A stretch of 64,000 nucleotides of DNA from assembly GCA_028554645.1 (NCBI GenBank), contig JAQOOI010000022.1, forward strand, positions 2,976,001 through 3,040,000. The letters run 5' to 3'. Under the pieces are notes generated by a model that saw nothing but the letters and a program-made list of their open reading frames with translations, did no database searches and was not told the DNA's origin. The DNA comes from Omphalotus guepiniiformis. Taxonomy: Eukaryota; Basidiomycota; Agaricomycetes; Agaricales; Omphalotaceae. Below, in pieces: positions 1 to 11,400 of the stretch; position 1 is the first letter of the stretch; each line of letters opens with the position of its first letter. Position numbers and translations under genes: made by a program.

Positions 1-451
1 AACCTGCATTTTTCAAAGTATGTAGTACCTCATTGCATCAACATCAGATGTTCACATTAATGTTACTCGCAGGGCGTCAATACTCCTGCCGTGAATGGGG
101 TGGTATCGGTGGTTTTGGATAAAGGCCTTCCTGCAGGCTTCTACAGACTTGCATCGATCAACGCGGCGGCCAACCACCAGCCCGTGTTAGTTCCTATCGC
201 TCAACACGGTTCCCTGGATGATATGGTTTACGTGAGTTATTCAAAAGGCTACAAAAGAACTTCCACCATCTGACTCCGGAGGTATACTTCACCGTTTCAG
301 ATGATGGTGCTGCTTCTGCCAATGCTACAGTTTCGAGTAGTGCTGCTGCCGCCTCTGCCAGTGATGCTGGTGCTACAGCGCCTCCTGCTGCTTCTGGTTC
401 TGTGAAAGCCAAGGGAGGCAAAGGCAAGAATGGCAAAGGCGTGCCCAAGTA
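1..451 (+). CDS. Secreted Ala/Ser-rich family protein, 3' end (partial)
   Basis: This is the C-terminal part of a gene entering from the left edge. Bases 1-17 encode the end of an exon (PAFFK), an intron runs 18-72, and the next exon reads GVNTPAVNGVV...YRLASINAAANHQPVLVPIAQHGSLDD. This is nearly the same as the matching part of the genes at 18386-19646 (minus) and 21238-22665 (plus). A second intron follows. The last exon encodes an Ala/Ser stretch and a basic Gly/Lys tail ending GKGVPK. From the paralogs the whole protein is probably a signal-peptide-bearing extracellular protein, but the N-terminus lies outside the window. The molecular function is unknown. The last acceptor is ambiguous: homology puts the junction just before TTCACC near 287, where the intron does not end in AG; the canonical AG lies six bases upstream and adds two residues. 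Confidence 0.75.
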
Positions 452-697
452 ATTTAGCATCGTTCACAGTAGAAACAGCCCTTCTGGCCCCTTGGCCTCA
501 TTCGTAGCCTATGACTTTCCTTTTTGAATGGATATTATACCTGTGCGAGACTTATGTGATTTTATTCATATTATGGATGAGCGGTGGATGAGGGTGTTAC
601 ATACAGTCCGGCAGTACGGAATCGGTACAAAGCTATTTAGCTATCCGAGTGAAAACAGTAGCTTTTTACATGATCAAACAATCGGGTAAATCTGATC

Positions 698-2350
698 ATG
701 GACGTTGACTCTGACTCCGATATTTCCATCTTTGACGACGATTTGCCTCGTAGTAAAGCCAAAGGCAAGGGGAAGGCTACGGACAAAACCAAAAAGGACA
801 AAGCAAAACGCAAGCCCAAGGACGTGGTGACTTGGCGTTTTCGCAAGTTGGACTGTTCCTGCTTTGTTAACAACTTCATTCTAGCAAGCATACACATGGG
901 AAGCAAATTATACTCGTTCATGGGAGACCGTGCAAGAAGATGAAAGGGGCAGTCTGCAGGGCGCGGTGAACGATTGGATGGCCCAGGGGAGGAGGAAGCG
1001 GTGAGCTCCTGAGCTGCTATGGGTATCGTCCCTACGCTCAATCCTTCTTAGGTTACTAGCACCGTCTACTGCAATTCGTCGAACCATTATACGGCATCTT
1101 GTTCTGCTTTTAGACCTTTCAACATCTATGATGGATCGTGATATGCGTCCTACGCGATTCGCTTTAACTCTGCAGTACGCTCGCGAGTTCATTTTAGAAT
1201 GGTTCGATCAGAATCCTCTAGGTCAGATGGGTGTAGTTGGTATGAGAGCAGGCGTTGGAGAACGTGTATGTGAAATGACTGGTCAGTCGTGTTCACGAAT
1301 CATGGGAGCGGCGAGTAGTTCATACCACAGAGGTATTGCAGGTAACCCTCAGGATGTTCTGAAAGCCATCTCTGATCGACATAAACTCGAGCCAACTGGT
1401 GAACCTAGTCTCCAGAATGCTATTGAGATGGCTAGAAATAGCATGAAGTGCGTCTTGACCTCATTCTACACGTCGTTGTCTTCCTAATTATGCTCAAGCC
1501 ATCTTCCAACACATTCATCACGCGAGATACTAATAATATTTGGCTCTCTAACTACTTGTGATCCAGGTAACATCCACGACACTTTAGATGAATGCGTGAA
1601 GAACAAAATACGGATTTCTGTGGTGGCGCTCGCTGCGGAAATGAAAATCTGCCGCGACCTTTGTGACAAAACAGGCGGTAAGGCATCCTAGTTTTATGAA
1701 CTTCTTCATGTTTCTCAGAAGTTGCGATCAGGTCAATTTGGAGTTGCATTGAATGAAGGTCATTTCAAGGATCTTCTATTCGAGCTTGTGCCTCCCCCCG
1801 CACAACGAGCATTGACCCGCGCTGCTGGAGCAGGAGCTTCGAACCCAGCTGCTGATTTAATGATGATGGGCTTCCCCACTCGACTGCCCGATGCATCGCC
1901 TCCAAGTCTCTGTGTGTGTCATTCGGACCTCAAAAGCGAAGGTTTCCTATGTCCTCGTTGCTTGGCCAAAGTTTGCGACGTCCCCACCGACTGTGACATA
2001 TGCGGATTAATGATCGTCAGCTCCCCGCATTTGGCAAGAAGCTACCACCACCTTTTCCCTGTCAAACCCTATATTGCTGTGTACGTATGTCTCCGGTTGA
2101 ATATATTACCAACTTTCTGTAACTGCGATGAATTGGCAGTGCGACTTTGGACGATGTGCCTTACCCTTCTACTAACGCGGCCTGCCATGCGTGCTCTCGA
2201 GCATTTCCGACAACGCCAGCACAAGCCACCGCAGAAGGAATGAGTCCAATAGGCAGATACCGCTGTCCTGAGTGTCATATGGACTTCTGCTCTGATTGTG
2301 ATGTTTTCGTGCACGACGTCATTCACTGTTGTCCTGGGTGCGGGAAATGA
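698..2350 (+). CDS. SSL1: TFIIH subunit Ssl1/p44 (GTF2H2 homolog)
   Basis: Core subunit of general transcription and nucleotide-excision-repair factor TFIIH, where it contacts and stimulates the XPD/Rad3 helicase in the nucleus. The start is followed by an acidic/basic tail ([10 protein letters not shown], then [11 protein letters not shown]). The von Willebrand A-like domain has the diagnostic stretches [31 protein letters not shown] and GVVGMRAG. The C-terminus carries a zinc region (CHACSRAF, then [17 protein letters not shown] and HCCPGCGK). About six introns are needed; all splice in frame with GT-AG ends, for example 1279-1340 between CEMTG and GNPQDV. No lesions were found. Identification rests on strong family motifs. 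The exact donor of the first intron (after KPKD or KPKDV) is uncertain. Confidence 0.93.
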
Positions 2351-2630
2351 AGAGGAGCATTTCAAGTTTGGTCTTATGAGCAAAATGTGTTCTATTGTAG
2401 CCAACTCGGTGGTAGTTGAATGGAGCATTATATTAGCACAATAACACCGGCAGAATACAAAGAGGTTGAAATTGAAATGCAAGTTGCGTCGCATACCCTA
2501 TGCGGTCATCTTTGAGCATACAATCGTTTTCGCAATGTTGCATGATAAGTGGGGTGGCTGTTCCAAGCACGAATTGAATGAGTACAAAGACAGTGAAAAC
2601 AAGAAGCTAGCAGTCTGAGGATTTTGTGTT

Positions 2631-3220
2631 TCATGCCTTCAGTTGCTTCTCCTTCTCCTTCTCCCATCGAGCCATCATTAACTGCATTCCTTCTGACCGA
2701 GACCTGATTGCCATTGCAGGAGTAAACCTATGCATGTGCGCAGCTTGGAGTTGTGCGCTTAATGCAGAGTCGTTTCGAATAAACAGGAGTAGAATGAAAG
2801 AGTGTTCACAAACGGATATTGCGGGAAAAAGTGTATTAACGCGTACCGATCCAATCGAAAGGAAGAAAGCAAAGGATGCGGCGCTGTTGAGCATGTACTT
2901 TGATAGGGTCGACAGAACCCCGTTAGGCCCCGGACCATACCTGCAAGAGAGTAATTGTATTGCAGAGTCCTGGTAAAGTGCAGTGCACTGGGACATACCT
3001 AATAATTGTCCAAGAGCCAAAAATGAATCCTATGGTCAGCCCGACTCCTCCACCCATTAGGGCACCCATTCTACCAGAAGAGAGCAGGATTTAATGAAGG
3101 CCATATGTGCGTAAAAGTATCGCGTACTTGACTAAACTCTTGTTTTTAACGTTGCATTGCCGAAAAGGAGAAGAACGACATACGCTTTTCAATAATGGGG
3201 CGGTCCTGAGGTGCTTGCAT
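2631..3220 (-). CDS. MGR2: Mgr2/ROMO1-like TIM23 translocase regulator
   Basis: Small inner-mitochondrial-membrane protein of the Mgr2/ROMO1 family, which couples and gates the TIM23 import channel. The minus strand encodes MGALMGGGVGLTIGFIFGSW, then an intron, then RYGPGPNG..LSKYMLNSAASFAFFLSIGS: the two glycine-rich transmembrane hairpins typical of the family. A further intron leads to a short basic tail ending EKQLKA with stop at 2631. The first exon is uncertain. A start at 3220 (MQAPQDRPIIE) can be joined in frame only through a GC-AG intron giving ENLVKMGAL. The gene lies tail-away from SSL1 and divergently from PEX10, about 165 bp apart. Confidence 0.72.
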
Positions 3221-3385
3221 TATTTTGAAGTAAAAGGTGTTTATTGACGACCTAAAGTCAATGTGAAGGAGGAAGGAGAAGAAGAAGAGTGGCGGCAGGC
3301 GGCAGGCGACAGGCGCGCGGCCGCGGAAGTAATATTTCGCAGCTGAGTCCGGACCACCACCCACCCACAAAAATAGGCTGCAATT

Positions 3386-4630
3386 ATGACTGGTCTTCCT
3401 CTATTTCCTGATGCACAGCAGGCGCAGATAAGTTAGTCTTGTACGTAGACCTGTCGATTTATTTGAACACAGCCGATGCATAGTTCGTGCCCACCAGCGG
3501 GACTTATATCATGTCTCCTCGTTACGAGAGCAGGCGGAAAACGTCTTCCGGGCATGGCTAGGTCAGCATTTATACTTCAATTTCCTCTGGGTATTGACCT
3601 CCGCTATAGGAACGCGTAGAATAACGAGATGGGACAAAGAGATTGACCTACTAGCAAAGCTTGTTTACTATGGTCTTACGACCGGGCGGGGTAAAGTAAT
3701 TTCAGCTTGACTTGGTTCCGCACTTCATCTCTACTTCTACAGCTACTCAAACCCTAGGAGAGGAATATACGGACATATGGCAATATTCAGCTTCCACTAG
3801 ACTTGCTCCTCCATCGCGATATACGCGTGCCGCTTTGGTTCTCCTTCCGTCTTTGCCTTCATATTTGTTGGCACGGTTCGTCAATTTGACGTCGCTCAGT
3901 GTACGTTCCCCAAAACTCGCCGCGCTTTTGACAAATCTTCCGCCTGTTTTGGAAGCAGTGATGGAGATTAACCTCGCGGTGTTCTACACTCGAGGATTCT
4001 ACTATGATTATATGAAGCGGTTACTTGGCATTCGATATGTAGGCGTGAAAGCTCTTCTGCCTGAGCATGTTTTTCTCACCAATAACACTAGCTTTCGTCC
4101 TTGCCCGAAAACCCTCACACTCGACCACCCTCTTATTCATTACTTGGCGTGCTACTTGCTGTTAGACTGCTGTACCGGCTGATCAGCTTCATCCGGAGTT
4201 ATCGTTCTACTCAAAGCGCATTACAGAAAGGCAAGCAGCCTGCAAGAGGTCAAGCTGCTGAAGGAAGGGAAACTTTTCTGGATGACCGGCCGGTTTCGTA
4301 TTTGCTTGACTCAGTTGACCCTGAAAGCGAGCCTGCAAAGCCTGCAGAAGAAGACGAACGAACAATGCTTGACATTGCCTCCATACCTGAATCTATTCGG
4401 GCATCCAGGAACTGTACGCTATGTCTCGAAGAGAGGACTGATAGCTGCTCGACTGAATGTGGACATTTATTCTGTTGGAATTGTATTGTTGGATGGGGAA
4501 GAGAAAAGGTGCGAGTGCCATTTCGACATAATCGATCTTCCTGATACAAGCACTTTGGAAACAGGCAGAGTGTCCTCTATGCCGACAATCCTTGAACCTT
4601 ACATGCTTATTGCCCATATACAACTTATGA
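3386..4630 (+). CDS. PEX10: Peroxisome biogenesis factor 10 (RING E3)
   Basis: Peroxisomal membrane ubiquitin ligase of the PEX2-PEX10-PEX12 complex, which ubiquitinates the import receptor Pex5 for recycling. The N-terminus [14 protein letters not shown] is followed by [41 protein letters not shown] and LGEEYTDIW, all family hallmarks. The middle is hydrophobic (transmembrane). The C-terminus is a C3HC4 RING finger: [24 protein letters not shown], then an intron, then CPLCRQSL near 4570. At least five short introns, including one near 4037-4090, splice in frame with GT-AG ends. The protein ends LLPIYNL. The start is the first ATG of the conserved N-terminus. The gene is intact and convergent with SmE, 80 bp apart. 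Confidence 0.93.
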
Positions 4631-4710
4631 CATTTTCGTGGAAGCACTAATGTATACACAGATTACAGTCGGGAGGAGGGAACATCGACAATTGACACTG
4701 GACGGGGTGT

Positions 4711-5281
4711 TTATGCTACTTGTTGTATCAGAGTAATGTTGTCGCCTTTGAGAAGGATGCGCCCTGTAGATGACATCAATATATCGAACATAACAGCCAA
4801 ATGGTTGACCATACCTAGCTCTCTCCGTGGTTTTGCGTCCTTCACGAATACTTCAGCTGCCTCATCTATCACGATGTTCATAAACTCGTCGAATCCCTGT
4901 GAAAATTAACGATGAGCAATCAGTCACTTGGCAAATGATGAGACGATATGAAAGGTTCTCTGGGCGAAAAGCAATGCAGTCTTAGTCGCCCTTGTGATGG
5001 GGGGTTTCAATGCACGCGATTTGACAGAATCCAATGGACGCACAATAATACGGCCCTCGATCCTCATCTCGATGTTGTCGTAAAGCCATATTACAACTTT
5101 TGTCCTCTACAATACCAAATTTCAGCGAGAGTTAGCTGAGAAGTAAATCTTGAGCGAACCTGCTGAAGATTTTTGAAGATGACATTCTGCGCGAAAAGAG
5201 AGTGAATGAGTAGGAAATACAGAGAAGTAAGACGTGTCATACGATGGGCTGAACCATCACACGCTGCTGGCGACCTGACAT
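4711..5281 (-). CDS. SME1: Small nuclear ribonucleoprotein SmE
   Basis: Component of the heptameric Sm ring on spliceosomal U1, U2, U4 and U5 snRNAs. Exon 1 starts [13 protein letters not shown] at 5281. Later exons give [53 protein letters not shown] (Sm1) and [16 protein letters not shown] (Sm2). Length is about 90 residues, as expected for SmE. Four introns interrupt the gene; the one inside ELG/RILL lies at about 4756-4810. The start codon is only 134 bp from the divergent dynein start, so the two genes share a compact promoter. This upstream neighbour also fixes the left boundary of the dynein gene. Confidence 0.93.
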
Positions 5282-5415
5282 AGTGGGCAAAGAATTCGAG
5301 AGCGTAGAGGATCAGTTAGTTGACAATGAGAGGGTGAGGCTGAGAGCAGTTGGGCACGTGGTCACTTTCTGAACAAACTTAAGTTCGCTACGCGTCCGAC
5401 ACTGCGTTGACCACC
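5282..5415. promoter_or_regulatory. Bidirectional promoter, SmE / dynein motor gene
   Basis: These 134 bp separate the divergent start codons of SmE and the dynein gene. They contain a CACGTG E-box core at 5355-5360 and an ACGCGT (MCB/MBF-like) hexamer at 5390-5395. No clear TATA box is seen. The regulatory role of the motifs is inferred from known fungal sites. Confidence 0.5.
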
Positions 5416-8400
5416 ATGGAGGTGTGTATTATTTTCATGAATTGTTCACCCATTTGACTCAATCTTATTTAGCTTTTTGCTCCTTCAAATTCTTCGACGG
5501 CAGCAGCCGTTACATTCATCACATTCGTACAGGATCTCAAGAAGAAAACGAAGACATGGGGTCCTATGATCGAGTTATGTGCCAATGGCGAGAAGACCTT
5601 AGAACGATTCAGATACCAGTTTCCAGATGATTGGCTATATAGTGACCAGCTTCGGGGAGAATGGAGTGCTTACAACGAGATTTTGAAACGAAAGAATGAT
5701 TCCATTCAAGAGCAGCTAGGTGAGCTTCCACGTACGTTTGAGCACTATCAGCTTCTGACACCACCTCTCTCTTAGCCGGCCTTCAACTCAAGATTGTAGC
5801 CGAAGACAAGATTATAGAGAATAAGATCAATGACATCCTGCTGGAATGGGAGCAGACTCGTCCTGTTCAAGGCAACATTCGTGCCGACACCGCAATGAAT
5901 ACCATCAATGTCTTTGAGGGCAAATTAAGTCGTGTTCAGGAGGAATACGATCTCGTTTGTCGTGCAAAAGAAGCTCTAGACTTGGAGTTGACGAGGCACA
6001 CGCGCCTTGAGCCGGTGTTTGAAGAGTTGCGCGACCTCAAAGCCGTTTGGACAGCGTTGTCAGGAATATGGAATCAGATCAGCGAGTTGAGGGAGATGTC
6101 GTGGGCAACGGTGCAGCCAAGGAAGCTCAGGCAGCACATTGACGGTCTGCTGAGCTCGACCAAGGATATGCCTACCAGGATGAGGCAGTATGCGGCCTTT
6201 GAATATGTGCAAGATACGTTACGGGGGTTGCTGAAGTCGAACTCTATAGTTTCGGACTTGAAATCGGATGCGTTGAAGGAAAGACACTGGAAGCAGCTCT
6301 TCAAGGTCTTGAAACTACCTGCGCAGATTGGCTTGACCTTGTGAGTCGTGCATAATTCGGTGGTGTGGCTTCATCTAATGTGTTGCTGCAGAATGACCCT
6401 TGGTCACGTCTATGATTTGGACCTGAAGAGGAATGAAGCGATCATCAAAGAAGTCATTTTCCAAGCGCAAGGAGAGGTACGTATTTCATTTAGAGTATCT
6501 TGCTTAGTGGATTGTGCTCATTACTTTGTAGATGGCTTTAGAAGAATACATCAAGCAAGTCAAAGAGATTTGGACAAACTACACACTTAATCTGGTCAAC
6601 TATCAAAACAAGTGTCGTCTCATTAGGTGGGCACGTCTTAATTGACCCTGGCTTTCGACGACTGACCCAAAGTGATACAGAGGATGGGATGATCTACTCA
6701 ACAAGTGCAGTGAGAACCTGAACTCCCTGGCGGCCATGAAATTGTCGCCACACTATAAAGGTTCATCTCTTACGTCGATGATTTGAAACTGAGCTAATTC
6801 ATTCCCCTACAGTTTTCGAAGAAGAGGTTAGATCTTATTGGTGATGTTTTGTCCAGCCTTTTAATTTTACTTTCCAGGCTGGCTCCTGGGAGGAAAAACT
6901 GAACAGGATACATGTCCTTTTCGATGTATATCTTCAGTTCAAATCAAGTGAACTTCATTGACTGACGATGGTATTCGATGTATGGCTTGATGTTCAGCGT
7001 CAATGGGTCTATCTGGAAGGTATCTTTTCCGGGAGCGCAGACATCAAGCACCTCCTTCCAGTCGAGAGCGCGCGGTTCCAGAACATCAATACCGAGTTCC
7101 TCACCGTGATGAAGAAAGTCTACTAGTCGCCGTTTGTCATTGATGTGATGAACATTCAAGGCATTCAAAAGAGTCTTGAGCGTCTCGCTGACCTTCTCAA
7201 TAAGATCAAGAAAGCTCTTGGAGAGTACCTTGAGCGAGAGCGGTCTTCGTTCCCTCGCTTTTACTTCGTTGGTGATGACGACTTGCTAGAAATCATAGGT
7301 GACAGCAAGAATATCCTGCGCATCATGAAGCATCTGAAGAAGATGTTTGCTGGAATTTCGACAATCATGCTTGATGACGAATTGACTCAAATCCAAGGGA
7401 TGGCGTCGAGGGAAGGAGAGGAGGTCCGATTCACGGAACCAATTCTTTTGAAAGATTACCCAAAGATCAATGATTGGCTAACAAGGATTGAATACTCGAT
7501 GCAATTGTCGTTGGCTACGTTGCTTACCGAAGCAGTCAGCGAGCTGCAGACCTTCTATGGTACCGGTGCAAAATTGCCGATGGACCAATTCTTGGCTTGG
7601 ATGGACAAGTATCCAGCTCAATTAGTCACACTCGCGGTCCAGGTTGCATGGACTGCATCTGTCGAAACTTCCTTCGAATCTAGCCAGCCTCCCGAGCAGC
7701 CATTAGAGACTGTCCATCAAGCACTAGATCTCCTCGCCGACATTGTGCTGCAAGAGTTGAATGCAGTCACACGTCGCAAATGCGAACATCTCATCACCGA
7801 GCTAGTACATCAGCGTGATGTCATCCGAACTCTTGTCCAGCAACGCACAAAAGTGGTTTCACATGGTTATATCAGATGAGGTTCTACCTTGACAAGAGTA
7901 TCGACAACCCACGGGACAGGCTGGCTATCAGGATCGCTGATGCAACTTTCCCTTATGGATGGGAATATCTCGGTGTGCTCGACAGACTCGTACAAACGCC
8001 CTTGACAGACCGTGTCTATTTGACTCTTGCTCAGGCTTTGGATACGCAGCTCGGTGGTGCACCCTTTGGGCCCGCAGGAACTGGTATGTTTTCTTCACGG
8101 TTTGATTATGCATTCTTCTCACCAAATACGCTAGGGAAAACTGAATCTGTCAAGGCACTTGGGGTTCAGCTGGGCCGATTCGTACTGGTCTTCTGTTGTG
8201 ACGAGAACTTCGACTTCAAAGCTATGGGCCGTATCTTTGTTGGATTGTGTCAAGTGGGCGCTTGGGGTTGTTTCGACGAGTTCAATCGGCTCGAAGAACG
8301 TATCCTCAGTTCCGTGTCTCAACAAGTCCAAACCATTCAGCAAGGTCTCGCCTCGTTGGTCAAGAATCCAAATACTGAAATTGAGCTAGTTGGGAAGAAC

Positions 8401-11400
8401 TTGAAGCTCAATATGAACATGGGAATGTTTGCCCATGCTTTATACCCCTTACGACGGAGTCCATTGACTTTTCCTCCTCAGGAATCTTCATTACGACTAA
8501 CCCGAACTATGCTGGTCGCTCCCAGTTACCTCCTAACTTGACGAAACTCTTCAGACCGTGAGTTGATTGTTGTATGGGTGTCATTTATGTCCCTTATGAT
8601 TTTTCAGGATGGCCATGACTCGACCGGATCGTGAGCTCATTGCACAGGTCATGTTATTCTCGCAGGGTTTCCGTACTGCAGAGTCTTTGGCATCGAAAGT
8701 GGTCCCATTCTTCAATCTCTGTGATGAGCAACTTTCTCCACAGCCTCACTACGACTTCGGTCTTCGAGCTCTCAAAGCGGTTTTGGCCAGCGCTGTTATC
8801 CTGAAACGTGAACGTTTATTGAGCGCCAAGAATGAAGGCGAGGACGCAGTCGGCCTTTCGGATTCCATTTCAGAGCAGATCATTCTCATTCAAAGTGTAA
8901 CGGAAACCATCGTACCGAAACTAGTCGCAGATGACGTACCTTTACTTACCAAGTAAGTCACATACGAGAGCGTTGTCGTGTTCGTTTTCTCAACATTTTC
9001 TTAGTCTCTTAGCCGACGTGTTTCCTGGCGTCGATTATGAACCGGTTGACCTGGATCGGCTGCGCGAAGAAATCTTCAAGGTCTGCAAAGAACGTCAATT
9101 GGTGGAAGGTGAACGATGGATCGCGAAGATCTTACAACTGTATCAGATCCAGAAGATTCAGCACGGTTTAATGATGGTCGGACCCTCTGGTAGTGGTAAA
9201 ACCAACGCATGGCAGGTTCTCCTCGCAGCCCTAGAACGCTTAGATGGTGTGGAGGGAGTGTCGTATGTGATCGACCCCAAAGCGATGCACAAGGATGCTT
9301 TGTATGGTACCTTGGACTCCACCACTAGGGAGTGAAACGACGGTCTATTCACCCACATTCTTCGAAGAATTGTTGATGACGTTCGAGGAGAAAGCAGCAA
9401 ACGACACTGGATTATATTTGATGGTGATGTTGACCCCGAATGGGTTGAGAACTTGAATAGGTCTGTGCAATACTGTATAAGGAAAAACTCGTACTGACTA
9501 AGTTCTTAGTGTACTTGACGATAACAAGCTTCTGACCTTGCCAAATGGTGAGCGGCTCAATCTCCCACCGAACGTTCGAATCATGTTCGAGGTGGAACAT
9601 TTGAAGTACACGACTCTCGCTACTGTCAGTCGATGCGGTATGATTTGGTTCAGTGAGGATGTCGTCGAGCCCTCCATGGTGTACCAGAACTATCTCGCAA
9701 CACTATCATCAGTTCCTCTCGATGCCGACGAAGGCGACTCTCTCGCCCGAAGAAACAATGAAACTTTGCCTTCTGAAGCGGCTGCTTCGGCTGCTCTTGA
9801 AACACAGAGACAAGTAGCTTCGGTTTTGGAGCGCTACTTCTCCGACGGCGACCTCGTCAGCTCTGCATCGACTTTTGCTGAATCTATTGAACATATCATG
9901 GACTTCACCACCACCCGAGCTCTCAGCACATTATTCTCCCTTCTCAACAAGACTGTTCGCAATATCATTGAGTACAATTTCCAGCACCCGGACTTTCCTC
10001 TTCCCCCTGAGCGAGTGGAACAATACGTTACGAAACGTTTGCTTGTCAGCATTATCTGGGCATTCTCCGGCGATGCGAAGCTGGATTTGCGCGCAGAAAT
10101 GGGCGACTTTCTGCGCGGTCAGACGGGCATTGACCTACCTCCGCTTCTACCTGGAAGCTCCTTAATCGACTACGACGTGCAGGTTGGTAACGGAGATTGG
10201 TTGGCTTGGCAGTCAAGAAGTGCCTACTATCGAGATCGAAGCCCATGCAGTTACAGCTGCCGATGTGGTTGTACCTACAATGGACACTGTTCGGCACGAA
10301 GAGGTCCTGTATTCTTGGCTTTCGGAACATAAACCTCTTATGCTGTGTGGTCCTCCTGGGTTCTGGAAAGACAATGACTCTGTTCAGTGCGCTTCGAAAA
10401 CTTCCCGACATGGAGGTTGTTGGCCTTAACTTCTCGAGTGCCACTACTCCAGAGTTGATTCTGAAGACGTTCGAGCAGTATTGCGAGTACCGCAAGACCC
10501 CAAATGGCGTCGTGCTAGCTCCCATTCAGATCGGACGATGGCTTGTTGTATTCTGCGACGAGATCAATCTTCCAGCTGCCGACAAGTACGGCACGCAACG
10601 TGTCATTTCGTTCATTCGACAACTAGTAGAATCAGGAGGCTACTGGCGTGCAAGCGACATGGTTTGGGTCAAACTGGGGCGTATCCAGTTTGTCGGTGCA
10701 TGTAATCCTCCCACTGACCCGGACCGTGTTCCATTGAGTCACCGTTTCTTGCGCCACGCGCCCTTGGTGATGGTAGACTATCCTGGGGAGGTCTCTTTGA
10801 AGCAGATTTATGGCACTTACAATCGTGCTGCTCTCAAAGTGGTACCCAATCTTCGGACATATGCTGACCCCCTCACGGAGGCAATGGTTTCCTTTTATCT
10901 TGCCTCACAGAAGCGTTTCACTACGGACGTTCAAGCTCACTACGTCTACAGTCCTCGTGAACTCACACGTTGGGTCAGAGGTGTCTATGAGGCTATCCGT
11001 CCGCTGGAATTGTTGTCTGTTGAGGGTCTCGTTCGTATTTGGGCTCATGAAGCGCTTCGTTTGTTCCAGGACCGCTTGGTCACCGAAGAAGAGCGGATTT
11101 GGACTGACGAAAATATTGACGCAGCTGCTATGGAGCATTTCCCCACTATCAATCGTGATGAGGCGCTCCATCGTCCTATTCTCTTCTCTAACTGGACCTC
11201 GAAGGATTGCATTCCAGTAGACCGGGAATCTCTGCGTGAATATACGAAGGCTCGCTTGAGGGTATTTTATGAGGAAGAATTAGATGTTCCCCTTGTTCTC
11301 TTCAATGAGATCATGTTCTCCGAATCGATCGGGTATTCCGACAGGTGCAAGGACATTTGCTACTCATCGGTGTCAGCGGTAGTGGCAAGGTATGATGTTG

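Noticed and set aside
7848..7854. Programmed -1 frameshift in the dynein gene
   Set aside because: The site is not a classic slippery heptamer, and other frameshifts of both signs occur in the same gene.
9333..9335. Programmed stop readthrough or selenocysteine at the dynein TGA
   Set aside because: The conserved residue is Trp (TGG), fungi of this group lack selenocysteine insertion, and several frameshifts in the same gene make plain damage or error more likely.
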